NCBI GenBank assembly: GCA_033675265.1
Contig: JAUJYZ010001219.1
Span: 57,657 to 121,656, forward strand
DNA length: 64,000 bases
Direction of reading: 5' to 3'
DNA from: Actinostola sp. cb2023
Taxonomy: Eukaryota > Cnidaria > Anthozoa > Actiniaria > Actinostolidae
The notes below the pieces were generated by a model. That model was not told the DNA's origin. It saw nothing but the letters and a program-made list of their open reading frames with translations, and did not search any database. Numbering within the stretch: position 1 is the first letter of the stretch; the number at the start of each line of letters is the position of its first letter. The position numbers and the translations under genes were made by a program. Below are positions 16,961-28,315 of the stretch, piece after piece.

Positions 16961-18115
16961 CGTATTGAATTAATTATCGTTCTACTGACAACCATTGCGC
17001 GAGAACAATCTAATTGATGACAAAAACAATTGCAAACGTATTGAATTAATTATCGTTCTACTGACAACCATTGCGCGAGAACAATCTAATTGATGACAAA
17101 ACAATTGCAAACGTATTGAATTAATTATCGTTCTACTGACAACCATTGCGCAAGAACAATCTAATTGATGACAAAAACAATTGCAAACGTATTGAATTAA
17201 TTATCGTTCTACTGACAACCATTGCGCGAGAACAATCTAATTGATGACAAAAACAATTGCAAACGTATTGAATTAATTATCGTTCTACTGACAACCAATG
17301 CGCAAGAACAATCTAATTGATGACAAAAACAATTGCAAACGTATTGAATTAATTATCGTTCTACTGACAACCAATGCGCGAGAACAATCTAATTGATGAC
17401 AAAACAATTGCAAACGTATTGAATTAATTATCGTTCTACTGACAACCAATGCGCAAGAACAATCTAATTGATGACAAAAAACAATTGCAAACGTATTGAA
17501 TTAATTATCGTTCTACTGACAACCATGCGCGAGAACAATCTAATTGCTGACAAAAACAATTGCAAACGTATTGAATTATGTTCGTTCTACTGACAACCAA
17601 TGCGCAAAAACAATCTAATTTGCATGACAAAAACAATTGCAAACGTATTGAATTAATTATCGTTCTACTGACAACCATGCGCAAGAACAATCTAATTGAT
17701 GACAAAAACAATTGCAAACGTATTGAATTAATTATCGTTTCTACTGACAACCATTGCGCGAGAACAATCTAATTGATGACAAAAACAATTGCAAACGTAT
17801 TGAATTAATTATCGTTCTACTGACAACCATTGCGCGAGAACAATCTAATTGATGACAAAACAATTGCAAACGTATTGAATTAATTATCGTTCTACTGACA
17901 ACCATTGCGCAAGAACAATCTAATTGCTGACAAAAACTAATTGCAAACGTATTGAATTAGTGTTCGTTCTACTGACAACCAATGCGCAAAAACAATCTAA
18001 TTGCTGCATGACAAAAACAATTGTAAACGTATTGAATTAATTATCGTTCTACTGACAACCAATGCGCAAGAACAATCTAATTGATGACAAAAACAATTGC
18101 AAACGTATTGAATTA

Positions 18116-18249
18116 ACTTAGATCTTAACTTAGATCTAGGTGTTCGCTGCCAACTTTCTTAGTCATGCACTGTATCACTGAAGGGCTGTTAAGCCTAAAG
18201 GCCTCTGACAAAAAGAACTTTACGTGCTGTAAACTGTTGTCTCTCTATA
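18116..18249 (+). repeat. Non-monomer insert 4 in satellite
   Basis: Fourth insert, the most compact copy: AGATCTTAACTTAGATCTAG, CTTTCTTAGTCAT, CACTGTATCACTGA, AAGGCCTCTGAC and TTGTCTCTCTATAT. Preceding monomers carry the GCGCAAAAAC and GCTGCATGAC variants, as before inserts 3 and 5. Confidence 0.8.
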
Positions 18250-18825
18250 TGTATTGAATTAATTATCGTTCTACTGACAACCATTGCGCGAGAACAATCT
18301 AATTGATGACAAAAACAATTGCAAACGTATTGAATTAATTATCGTTCTACTGACAACCATTGCGCAAGAACAATCTATCGTTTACTGACAATGACAAAAA
18401 CAATTGATGACAAAAAAATTGCAAATTGAATTAATTATCGTTCTACTGACAACCATTGCGCGAGAACAATCTAATTGATGACAAAACAATTGCAAACGTA
18501 TTGAATTAATTATCGTTCTACTGACAACCAATGCGCGAGAACAATCTAATTGATGACAAAAACAATTGCAAACGTATTGAATTAATTATCGTTCTACTGA
18601 CAACCAATTGCGCAAGAACAATCTAATTGATGACAAAAACAATTGCAAACGTATTGAATTAGTATCGTTCTACTGACAACCAATGCGCAAAAACAATCTA
18701 ATTGCTGCATGACAAAAACAATTGTAAACGTATTGAATTAATTATCGTTCTACTGACAACCAATGCGCAAGAACAATCTAATTGATGACAAAAACAATTG
18801 CAAACGTATTGAATTAAATTAGATC

Positions 18826-18970
18826 TACTGAACAATTAGATCTATTGGTGACAATAACAACGCTTTCTTAGTCATATCACTGTATCACTGACGAGGGCTG
18901 TTAAGCTAAAAGGCCTCTGATATAAAAGAACTTTACGTAGCTGTATGGCGTTCTGTTGTCTCTCTATATA
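18826..18970 (+). repeat. Non-monomer insert 5 in satellite
   Basis: Fifth insert, 708 bp after insert 4: CTTTCTTAGTCATATCACTG, ACGAGGGCTGTTAAG, AAGGCCTCTGAT, TACGTAGCTGTATGGCGTTC and TGTTGTCTCTCTATATACG. Its 5' part is partly overwritten by monomer-like words. Confidence 0.8.
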
Positions 18971-19308
18971 CGTATTGAATTAATTATCGTTCTACTGACA
19001 ACCATTGCGCGAGAACAATCTAATTGATGACAAAAACAATTGCAAACGTATTGAATTAATTATCGTTCTACTGACAACCATTGCGCAAGAACAATCTAAT
19101 TAATGACAAAAAACAATTGCAAACGTATTGAATTAATTATCGTTCTTCTGACAACCAATGCGCGAGAACAATCTAATTGATGACAAAACAATTGCAAACG
19201 TATTGAATTAATTATCGTTCTACTGACAACCAATGCGCGAGAACAATCTAATTGATGACAAAAACAATTGCAAACGTATTGAATTAATTATCGTTCTACT
19301 GACAAACC

Positions 19309-20686
19309 ATATATGCGCAAGAACAATCTAATTGATGACAATAACAATTGCAAACGTATTGAATTAATTATCGTTCTACTGACAACCAATGCGCAAGAAC
19401 AATCTAATTGATGACAAAACAATTGCAAACGTATTGAATTAATTATCGTTCTACTGACAACCAATGCGCGAAAACAATCTAATTGATGACAAAAACAATT
19501 GCAAACGTATTGAATTAATTATCGTTCTACTGACAACCAATGCGCGATAACAATCTAATTGATGACAAAACAATTGCAAACGTATTGAATTAATTATCGT
19601 TCTACTGACAACCAATGCGCGATAACAATCTAATTGATGACAAAAACAATTGCAAACGTATTGAATTAATTATCGTTCTACTGACAACCAATGCGCGAGA
19701 ACAATCTAATTGATGACAAAAACAATTGCAAACGTATTGAATTAATTATCGTTCTACTGACAACCAATATATGCGCAAGAACAATCTAATTGACGACAAT
19801 AACAATTGCAAACGTATTGAATTAATTATCGTTCTACTGACAACCAATGCGCAAGAACAATCTAATTGATGACAAAACAATTGCAAACGTATTGAATTAA
19901 TTATCGTTCTACTGACAACCAATGCGCGAAAACAATCTAATTGATGACAAAAACACAATTGCAAACGTATTGAATTAATTATCGTTCTACTGACAACCAA
20001 TGCGCGAGAACAATCTAATTGATGACAAAACAATTGCAAACTTATTGAATTAATTATCGTTCTACTGACAACCAATGCGCGATAACAATCTAATTGATGA
20101 CAAAAACAATTGCAAACGTATTGAATTAATTATCGTTCTACTGACAACCAATGCGCGAGAACAATCTAATTGGTGACAAAAACAATTGCAAACGTATTGA
20201 ATTAATTATCGTTCTACTGACAACCAATATATGCGCAAGAACAATCTAATTGATGACAATAACAATTGCAAACGTATTGAATTAATTATCGTTCTACTGA
20301 CAACCAATGCGCAAGAACAATCTAATTTATGACAAAAACAATTGCAACCTTATTTAATTAATTATCGTTCTACTGATAACCAATGCGCGAAAACAATCTA
20401 ATTGATGACAAAAACAATTGCAAACGTATTGCATTAATTATCGTTCTACTGACAACCCAATGTGCAAGAACAATCTAATTGATGACAGAAACAATTGCAA
20501 ACGTATTGAATTAATTATCGTTCTACTGACAACCAATGCGCGATAACAATTTAATTTATGACAAAAACAATTGCAAACATATTGAATTAATTATCGTTCT
20601 ACTGACAACCAATGAGCAAGAACAATCTAATTGATGACAAAACAATTCCAAACGTATTGAATTAATTATCGTTCTACTGACAACCA
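19309..20686 (+). repeat. Six-monomer higher-order repeat near the satellite's right edge
   Basis: The marker ATATATGCGCAAG recurs at 19,309, 19,767 and 20,227, spacing 458 and 460 bp, or six 76-bp monomers. The monomers between markers carry the same ordered variants in each block: GACAATAAC, then GCGCAAGAAC with a short A-run, then GCGCGAAAAC, then GCGATAAC, then the standard form. Block 3 decays part way through. Confidence 0.8.
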
Positions 20687-21597
20687 ATGTGCAAGAACAA
20701 TTTTATTGATGACAGAAACAATTGCAAACGTATTGAATTAATTATCGTTCTACTGACAACCAATGCGCGAGAATAATCTAATTGATGACAAAAACAATTG
20801 CAAACGTTTTGAATTAATTATTGTTCTACTGACAACCAATGCGCGAGAATAATCTAATTGATGACAAAAACAATTGCAAACTTATTGAATTAATTATTGT
20901 TCTACTGACAACCAATGCGCAAGAACAATCTAATTGATGACAAAAACAATTGCAAAGTATTGAATTAATTATCGTTCTACTGACAACCAATGCGCGAGAA
21001 CAATCTAATTGATGACAAAAACAATTGCAAACGTATTGAATTAATTATCGTTCTACTGACAACCAATGCGCGAGAACAATCTAATTGATGACAAAAACAA
21101 TTGCAAACGTATTGCATTAATTATCGTTCTACTGACAACCAATGTGCAAGAACAATCTAATTGATGACAGAAACAATTGCAAACGTATTGAATTAATTAT
21201 CGTTCTACTGACAACCAATGCGCGAGAACAATCTAATTGATGACAATAACAATTGCAAACGTATTGAATTAATTATCGTTCTACTGACAACCAATGAGCA
21301 AGAACAATCTAATTGATGACAAAACAATTCAAACGTATTTAATTAATTATCGTTTCTACTGATAACCAATGCGCAAAAACAATCTAATTGATGACAAAAA
21401 CAATTGCAAACGTATTGCATTAATTATCGTTCTACTGACAACCAATGTGCAAGAACAATCTAATTGATGACAGAAACAATTGCAAACGTATTGAATTAAT
21501 TATCGTTCTACTGACAACCAATGCGCGAGAACAATCTAATTGATGACAATAACAATTGCAAACGTATTGAATTAATGATCGTTCTACTGAACAACAC

Positions 21598-21885
21598 CAA
21601 TCAAGGTATTTAAGGCCTGGGTTTAATCGAATGCCTGCATGGAACTTTTAAGTTAAAACATTTTGTTGCATTTTTGATAAGGGATGGGTCAACTTCTCAA
21701 TCACGAGCAACACGTTTTCTTGGTTTGGGGTGATGGAGATAATTGTTTCTCTGACGTCGTCGTCGTCCGTTCCGTCTTCGATTCGTAAGGTCCCTAATGT
21801 TCAACTGAAACGACGGTTGACGTCCTTGACGTCAATCTACGACGTGAAAACAGGGAGACAAGTACATAGTGATTTCGACAAAACT
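21598..21885. other. Satellite-to-gene junction, no gene seen
   Basis: The last monomer dissolves at about 21,590 and unique sequence begins. The stretch 21,755-21,850 is rich in ACGTC and GTCGTC words. No coding feature is supported here, although the 3' untranslated region of gene A must lie in it. Confidence 0.5.
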
Positions 21886-22895
21886 TCATCTCACAGTATA
21901 AACATCAGTGTGACTTCTCTTCTTCTCTTCATATGCATGTATTCGAAGATGTTCAATAAGGGTTTGTTGAAAAGAAAATCCCTTATCACACAATGAACAT
22001 TTGAATGGCTTCTCTGCTTGGTGTATTTGGAGATGATTGGTGAGATCCCTTTGAGAGTGAAACACCTTTTCACATACAGAACATTTCAATGGCTTCTCTC
22101 CAGTATGAATTCTGAGATGAGTAGTGAGATGGCTTTTCTGACCAAACTTTTTATCACAGTAAGAACATTGAAATAGCTTCTCTCCAGTATGAATTCTGAG
22201 ATGAGTCTTGAGATGGTTTTTGCGACCAAACTTGTTATCACAGTAAGAACATTCAAATGGCTTCTCTCTATTATGAATTCTGAGATGAGTAGTGACAGTA
22301 AGAACATTTTTGGTCTCCTATTATGAATTCTGAGATGAGTAGTGAGAGTGCTTTTGTGGCCAAACTTGTTATCACAGTAAGAACATTGAAATGGCTTCTC
22401 TCTATTATGAATTCTGAGATGAGTAGTGAGAGTGCTTTTGTGGCCAAACTTGTTATCACAGTAAGAACTGTCAAATGGCTTCTCTCCAGTGTGTTTACCA
22501 TTTCCATGAAGGTGACTTTGCACACTCTCTTCAGAAATAACATCATCGTTGGGTGAATCTGTAGCTTGAGTGCTGTTTTCAACTGATTCCTTTTCAGAGG
22601 GTAAATCTAATTCCTCTAAAAAACTCAACATTGATGAAAGTTCATCAATGTGGACAGCAGAAGCATTTTTCATCGAATTCCCATCAACTGTATTAACTGA
22701 ATTATGACCACTATCACCTAAATCTGTTGGATGTGGTTGACTTACATCATCTATGTTGTTGTCAGTTAAACCTGTATCGATGTACATAGAAGAACAACCA
22801 TTACTACAGCCATAATCATCTGTCTGTGTTGCAATACTACAGAGCTCCTTGTATATTATTGGTTGACCAAACATGATGTTGTCTTCTATTGAACC
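21886..22895 (-). pseudogene. Gene A exon 2: acidic linker plus C2H2 zinc-finger array, frame broken
   Basis: Terminal exon of a WW-exon/C2H2 gene, presumably a nuclear DNA-binding protein. The acceptor (TTTCAG on the minus strand, 22,896-22,898) is followed in phase 0 by GSIEDNIM, a Ser/Asp-rich linker with CSNGCSSMYIDTG, the acidic patch LEELDLPSEKESVENS, then fingers joined by GEKPF or REKPF linkers. Finger 1 reads DSSYC, so its first zinc cysteine is Ser. Finger 2 is intact. Around 22,290-22,320 part of a finger is missing: 34 bp compared with the neighbouring repeat, which shifts the frame. Four more good fingers (including SYCDNKFGRKNHLKTH and SVCEKVFHSQRDLTNH) follow in the other frame down to the TGA at 21,886. 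This is a pseudogene, or an assembly error inside a finger repeat. Confidence 0.8.
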
Positions 22896-23776
22896 CTGAA
22901 ATGAAGTACAAGAACAATGCACATTAATATAAAAAAAACAGACAATTATTGTTTATTTATTATAATAATTCGATGGGATCCTCTTTGTAATACTAAGGAT
23001 TTTTGCTAAGTATTAAAAACATACAAAAATTTAACAGCCTCGATTGTAGTCATGACCCGATATATATAAATGCAATGTGGTCATTTCGAACCAGGTCGAA
23101 GGAATAGGAAGAAGACGAGAGAAGTGTAGGAGAAAGCAAGAGGCGTAACTATGCACGCATGCTGTATGCTTTCATAGACTATATGGCATACATTTGTACA
23201 CATCCTTTGGCAAATCAGAGTGCGCATATAATACTTATTTTATAAAGTGCTGGAGCAACAACACCCCTAGTTAGTGAGATACAGTAGTAATGTACATGTA
23301 AGTACAGACACAGAGGGTGGTCACTGCTGTGGCCCTAGTTAGTGAGATACAGTAGTAATGTACATGTAAGTACAGACACAGAGGGTGGTCACTGCTGTGG
23401 CCCTAGTTAGTGAGATACAGTTAGTGATGAGTACAGACACAGTCAAGTTAGTGTACATAGTAATGTACATGTAAGTACAGACACAGAGGGTGGTCACTGC
23501 TGTGGTCCTAGTTAGTGAGATACAGTAGTAATGTACATGTAAGTACAGACACAGAGGGTGGTCAGTAGTACCTTTCCTTCTTACCAACAACACTACAGGA
23601 AAGGTTAGAGTTCATTGGCTTTATTATTTACGGAGTTATGGACCAGAGCCTAAGGTCCCTGATCGGATACAAAGCCTTATATAAGAGCTCGATAACAAGC
23701 CTCTCATACATGTACATGTAGATACAAACTGTACTTTGGGAATACCTTGGGCTACCTGTGATACAACCAAACTTAC
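22896..23776 (-). other. Gene A intron
   Basis: The intron runs from donor GTAAGT (minus strand, 23,771-23,776) to acceptor CAG (22,896-22,898). It holds a 68-bp minisatellite at 23,265-23,560. The segment at 22,970-23,060 is homologous to the DNA upstream of exon 2 in genes B (near 30,890-30,980) and C (near 46,265-46,310), sharing GTATTACAAAGA and the stretch AACAGCCTCGATTGTAGT. Confidence 0.7.
23265..23560. repeat. 68-bp minisatellite in gene A intron
   Basis: CCCTAGTTAGTGAGATACAG recurs at 23,265, 23,333 and 23,401 (68-bp period), with a fourth partial copy near 23,508. Each unit also holds GTACATGTAAGTACAGACAC and AGAGGGTGGTCACTG. Open frames across it follow from the repeat. Confidence 0.9.
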
Positions 23777-23893
23777 ATTGTTGTATTGTGTGGGCCACTT
23801 GTGTTCTCCTGTTACCTTGTTGTAGATAAACAGAGTCTGTCCTGACTTACATTGGTATTCTGTCCATTCAGTATCCATTTGGGTGGACTGCAT
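23777..23893 (-). CDS. Gene A exon 1: WW-like domain
   Basis: First coding exon, 39 codons from ATG at 23,893 to AAT before donor GTAAGT, phase 0, so it joins in frame to exon 2 at 22,895. The peptide MQSTQMDTEWTEYQC followed by KSGQTLFIYNKVTGEHKWP has the WW-domain layout: first Trp, an aromatic strand, Asn, a Thr-Gly turn, second Trp-Pro. WW domains bind proline-rich partners, so this exon probably supplies a protein-interaction module to a zinc-finger regulator. It differs from gene D exon 1 by one base in 117, and that change is silent. The open frame continues past the donor but loses resemblance there. A fold other than WW is possible because the exon is short. Confidence 0.75.
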
Positions 23894-23962
23894 AGATTAA
23901 CGAAATGGACAATTACAACTTTTGCCTGACGATTCCAAACTTTATCCTTCTCGATCAGACAA

Positions 23963-24633
23963 CCCGACGTAGTCAATCGATAAAAATCGATATCGATTTG
24001 CCAATCGATAAATCGGTAAAAATCGATATCCTTGAATTGATTGATATCGATTTGTATCGATCAATCGGTAAAAATCGATATCACACTTTTTTTCTTTAAT
24101 ATCGATTTTTATCGATTCACGTTTTTTATCGATTTACGTCATTTATCGATTTTGCCGTATTCATTTCAAAATTATATTATATAATGACAAGACAAGGATA
24201 CTTTTCTAGCAAACGTTTACTTATATAATAAAAAAATAAGTAATGAAATAATATCGATTCACAATAGTTGTATCAAAAAACATCTACATCTTGTTACGTC
24301 GGTAGTATCGTTAATAAATAAAATAAAATAAATAAATAAAAATAATAACAATAAATATATATATATTGATTTTAGAATAAAAGAAGTTGCAGTTGTCAAT
24401 AGTAGTTTGGTTTATGCGTCTCGGTAATTGTACTCCAGGGTCAATCAGATGATATTCAACACATTATTACGCGAAAACAGCAAACCGTTAAAAATCGATA
24501 AAAATCGATAAAAATCGATATCACACTTTTTTTCTTCATCGATTTTTACCGAATTCCGTTAAAAATCGATAACCATCACTTGATTATTATCGATTTGTAT
24601 CGATATCGAATTTTATCGATTGACTACGTCGGG
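23963..24633. mobile_element. 671-bp MITE with ATCGAT-rich interior
   Basis: Terminal inverted repeats start CCCGACGTAGTCAATCGATA at 23,963 and end with its complement at 24,633, nearly perfect for about 35 bp. The ends are dense in ATCGATTTTTATCGAT words. The paralogous site near 49,003 (spacer of C/D) lacks the element and reads GATCAGACAGACGTACAAC, which proves an insertion. A target duplication could not be resolved. There is no coding capacity. Confidence 0.85.
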
Positions 24634-25147
24634 CGTACAACAATCATCCACCAAACCTACCTTGACTACTTCTTCAGTATTGAAAACAAAGCCAGAGAAA
24701 TGCTAAACTGTACACGTAAGACCGTAGCAACTATGAATGATGTCAAAGGTGGGATAACAAGATATTTAGAGTGAGTAATCACTGACGCTCGAACTTCAAA
24801 CTTCGTTCGACTCACAGAAAACAGCAGGCGTCACTGGACAGTGGACTGGAACGAGCCTCGTTTGGATGAAACGAAAATATTAAACACATTTTTGTTTATA
24901 TAACACAACATCATTTGTGTTGATAAAAAAGTTTTACATGAAACGAAAATGTAGGTTTTTCTGTACAACGAAAGAAACTGATTGAAAACGGAGTCCGTCG
25001 AGTTTGTATCGTGAGTGAATAGCTTGGGCTTCCTGTGGTTTATGGCCCGCGATACAATAGGTCAGTGTTGTCTACGACAAGATTTGTTGATATGAAAAAC
25101 CTTTGAATGCTTTTGTTGATGTCTGCATAATACAGGTAATGTGTACT

Positions 25148-26529
25148 GGCTTACTGCACTTTGCAAAATCTGCACTTTGCGAAATGTGTACTCTTTGAAC
25201 AGAAACAAGCTCGCTTGACAGCTATAACATCAAAACTTTTTACGTATTAACCGGCGGTTAAACTCGATCGTAAATGCATAAGCTTACATTTCAGATAAAC
25301 GGTCTCGCAGTCAATTACAAGTACAATGCCTATGTGATTATGTTGCTACATGTCTTAAACAGGCTAATGACTCTGAAAACAAAGCTATCTCGGTTCGCTT
25401 AGCCGTTCTCAACTTTGTTTATTTCTGGCGCCATTTTGAATGACACAGGGAGCCCAAAGATGATAGTACAAATGTATGTTTATTTCGCAAAGTGCAGATA
25501 ATCAGAAATCTGCACTTTGCGAAATAATCTGCACTTTGCGAAATGTGTACTCTTTGAACAGAAACAAGCCCGATTGACAGCTATAACATCAAACAACGTA
25601 TTTCTACATATTTACCTGGAATTTGTAGCGTCCTTTTTCCTTCAGTACGTATTATTAAAAGCTTTATACATTTCTAATCGGTCTCGCAGTCTCGGTCTTT
25701 TGAGGTCAATTACATGTATTAAAACACCTTCTTCTGCCAACGGATGGGCTTCTGTGCTCGCCTCCTAGTGATACATGTACCTATGTGATTCTGTTGCTAC
25801 ATGTCTTAAACAGGCTGAATGACTCTGAAAATAAAGCTATCTTCTTCACCTAGCCTTTGTTTATTTCTGGCGCCATTTTGAATGACACAGGGAGCCCAAA
25901 GACCGAGACTGATTAGAAATAAAATAATACGTACTGAAGGAAAAAGAACACTACAAATTCCAGGTAAATATGTAGAAATACGTTGTTTGGACGTTATAGC
26001 TGTCAAGCGGGCTTGTTTCTGTTCAAAGAGTACACATTTCGCAAAGTGCAGATTATTTCGCAAAGTGCAGATTTCTGATTATCTGCACTTTGCGAAATAA
26101 AATTTGTACTATCATCTTTGGGCTCCCTGTGTCGTTCAAAATGGCGCCAGAAATAAACAAAGTTGAGAACGGCTAAGCGAACTGAGATAGCTTTGTTTTC
26201 AGAGTCATTAGCCTGTTTAAGACATGTAGCAACAGAATCATATACATGTGTAGGTGTTGTACATGTAATTGACTGAGAGACCGTTTATCTGAAATGTAAG
26301 CTTATGCATTTATCGAGTTTAACCGCCGGTTAATAAGCTTACGTAAAAAGCACGCTACAAATTCCAGGTAAATATGTAGAAATACGTTGTTTGATGTTAT
26401 AGCTGTCAAGCGAGCTTGTTTCTGTTCAAAGAGTACACATTTCGCAAAGTGCTGATTTCTGATTATCTGCACTTTGCGAAACGAAAGTTTTGTTTTGCAA
26501 AGTGCAGATTTCGCAAAGTGCAGTAAGCC
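25148..26529. mobile_element. 1.38-kb foldback element, probably MULE-like
   Basis: The ends are GGCTTACTGCACTTTGC and its complement. The two halves are inverted copies of each other (about 690 bp per arm) with nested inverted segments built from ATCTGCACTTTGCGAAA. It is flanked by ATGTGTACT (25,139-25,147) and ATGTGTAGT (26,530-26,538), a 9-bp duplication with one mismatch. The empty site at about 48,452-48,462 on the other strand reads GGTAATGTGTAGTAATG. Nine-bp duplications with long inverted repeats are typical of Mutator-like elements; that class is inferred. No transposase is present. Confidence 0.85.
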
Positions 26530-26722
26530 ATGTGTAGTAATGTGGTTGTGATTTATGTTGGAATCGATTCTTTGATTCAAACGCTAAAACTCAAATCTGC
26601 TCGTGTCTCTGATTCATCGATCTGAGGGCTGTGTTTAATACCGGATGTGCATGTTAGGTTTAGGGTTTCTGCATGTACTTGACATTCATATGAATTTATA
26701 GGTTTCAGATTGCTAGGAAACT

Positions 26723-27052
26723 ATGGATTCTATAAACATCAAGAGTAATGATTGTAAGAGGGAGTTAATCAAGAAAGAATGCCATCCTCAGAATGATGAG
26801 ATCAATGCGAATGATGACTCTGTAGATAACAATATCAACTGTGTTGGAGGGAAGCCATTCAAATGTTCCTCTTCCCGTGAGGAATTGCAGTCTGATGGCC
26901 TCGATTGCTGTGAAAATGTGGTGTCCATAAAAACAGGAACTGAATCTGACTGGGTTGAGAAACATTGTAAATCAGGAGAATTGCTCTACCACTACAACAA
27001 AGTTAGTGGAGAAAAGCAATGGCCATCAGGTGGTGCTCACAGGGTATCTGAT
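26723..27052 (+). CDS. Gene B exon 1: N-terminal region with WW-like domain
   Basis: First coding exon, 110 codons from ATG to GAT before donor GTAAGT at 27,053, phase 0, compatible with exon 2 at 31,915. The first ~75 residues are acidic and Asn-rich (MDSINIKSNDCKRELIKKEC), with a short KPFKCSSS stretch and CC pair. The last 35 hold a WW-like module: SDWVEKHCKSGELLYHYNKV, then EKQWP. It is paralogous to gene C exon 1 with about nine residue differences, and more distantly to the shorter exons of genes A and D. The intact frame shared with C suggests past protein-level constraint. Confidence 0.75.
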
Positions 27053-27106
27053 GTAAGTATGTTTTACATTTATAATTGCCACATACATGTACATATACAT
27101 GACAAT

Positions 27107-27290
27107 AGGGCCATGTATACGAGACCCAAATAAGCCACGGCTGTCTTGTGTAATTACACAAGACGGCTTACATGTACATAAGATACGAAGCACGCTTATA
27201 AATGATACTAAAACTTCTTTCGCATCTTATATAAGCCACATCTATATCATAAGCCACGGAGAGACTCGCTCGTATAAATGGGTTAGTTTA
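27107..27290. repeat. Truncated copy of the GGCCATTTATACGAGAC MITE
   Basis: It begins AGGGCCATGTATACGAGAC and carries the same internal words (TTATATAAGCC, CACGGA.AGACTCGCTC, TATAAATGGGTTAGTT) as the fuller element at 47,145-47,375 in gene C's intron. The far terminal repeat is missing. It includes a perfect 22-bp palindrome, GTCTTGTGTAA/TTACACAAGAC, at 27,143-27,164. Confidence 0.6.
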
Positions 27291-27406
27291 TTTTTATAGT
27301 GTTATTTCCTAAGAGTCCAATAGCGCTGTAGAAGACATCAAAACAATACAAATATACAGTAGTGTGGCATATGTTTGGTACAAACTAACTGAAATAACCA
27401 TGAGGG

Positions 27407-28315
27407 TAGCCTGCGTAGCCCGGCGCAGGGGGAAAAATGAGGGGAAGAGAGGGGGAGAGGGGAGGGGAAGGGGGGAGGAGGGGACTGGGGAGGAGAGAAG
27501 GGAGGGAGCGCCTGCAATGATCCTATTGTTTACGCGTTATCCGCCTCTCGTCAAATGTCAATGGTGCTTGTCAAAAATTATCCAATCTGGCAAACTTCCA
27601 TTTGCTGTCAAATAATTCAAATGGCTTTATCAGTTGAAATCCAATAGCACTGTGGGAGCTAGAGTACGGGCAACGGCATTAGGTCAATCTAGACATAGAT
27701 TTTAATATTTGACCGCTAGAATTTAAGAGTAGATATGAGAAGCTAGCGTCTTCAAAATAAAATGAAGCATCTTACATAAATATATTTAAACCTTGTATAC
27801 AGAAGTAACTTGTACTAGCCGATTGCCTTAGTGATATCGGGATGAATGTCTTTGAAGTCCCTGAACAGTCTTGTGTGCTTTATGGCACATTCGGCAGAGG
27901 CATACAATCGAATACTTTCCAGAAAGTATAATATCATCTACATAAAGCAGTATCAATATGTCCATGAGCTGGAGAGAGAAGAAGCCGTTAGGCGTAGCGA
28001 TGCTACTATTACGATAATAAATCCTTTGTGGTTATTTGTTGTTGTTATAATAGTACCAGAGCTAAATTTACAACGTCCGCTAAGTACTGCTTGTCGTCAC
28101 TCGACACCTTCACCCTCTCAACCAATAGGAATTTTCCGGCCACTGAGAGCCCGGAAAATAATGCGTAAACAATAGGACCATTGCAGGCGCTCCCTCTCTC
28201 CTCTCCTCCCCAATCCCCCCTCCCCATCCTTTCCCCTCCTCCCCAGTCCTCCTTCCCCCTCCCCTCCCCCTCTCTTCCCCTCCTTTTTTTCCCCAGCGCC
28301 GGGCTACGCATGCTA
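27407..28315. mobile_element. 909-bp foldback element with purine-rich arms
   Basis: The left end TAGCCTGCGTAGCCCGGCGC and the right-end complement TAGCATGCGTAGCCCGGCGC are inverted, and the match continues through about 110-145 bp of GGGGA-rich DNA into GAGCGCCTGCAATG.TCCTAT. It is flanked by a perfect 9-bp duplication, CCATGAGGG, at 27,398-27,406 and 28,316-28,324. The 9-bp duplication and long arms suggest a second MULE-like non-autonomous element. The central ~550 bp is not inverted and has no credible gene. Confidence 0.85.

Larger units (their letters stand above)
1..21597. repeat. 76-bp satellite DNA array (about 280 monomers)
   Basis: Head-to-tail tandem array starting at or before the left edge. 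The phrase TAATTGATGAC recurs at 1, 77 and 153, giving a 76-bp period. Each monomer holds an A4-A6 run followed by CAATTGCAAACGTATTG, then TTAATTATCGTTCTACTGAC, then CAATGCGCGAGAACAATC. Recurrent variant positions are CCAATGCG/CCATTGCG/CCATGCG, GCGAGAAC/GCAAGAAC, and A-run length. The monomer is AT-rich. Because 76 is not a multiple of 3, open frames here are chance products. Low divergence across the array implies recent homogenisation. A centromeric or heterochromatic role is possible but nothing in the sequence proves it. Confidence 0.98.
23894..26722. promoter_or_regulatory. Shared upstream region of divergent genes A and B, with two inserted elements
   Basis: Genes A (-) and B (+) start 2.8 kb apart, while the paralogous pair C/D is only 789 bp apart. 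Removing the elements at 23,963-24,633 and 25,148-26,529 leaves about 775 bp, which aligns with the C/D spacer in inverted orientation (for example GATGTCAAAGGTGGGATAAC near 24,739). The retained core is therefore the likely bidirectional promoter. No TATA box could be assigned with confidence. Confidence 0.65.

Noticed and set aside
10895..20075. Open frames of 60-132 codons within the satellite (both strands)
   Set aside because: They follow from the 76-bp repeat, differ with each indel, have no family resemblance and no conserved start.
1..21597. CRISPR-like array
   Set aside because: The repeats are contiguous 76-mers without unique spacers, and the context is eukaryotic.
22271..22582. 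Alternative frames over the finger arrays (MNVLTVIKSLA-type and RTFKWLLSS-type peptides, also in genes B and C)
   Set aside because: They are off-frame and antisense shadows of the C2H2 repeat.
23905..24774. Frames rich in IDIDLYR
   Set aside because: Translation of ATCGAT repeats in a MITE.
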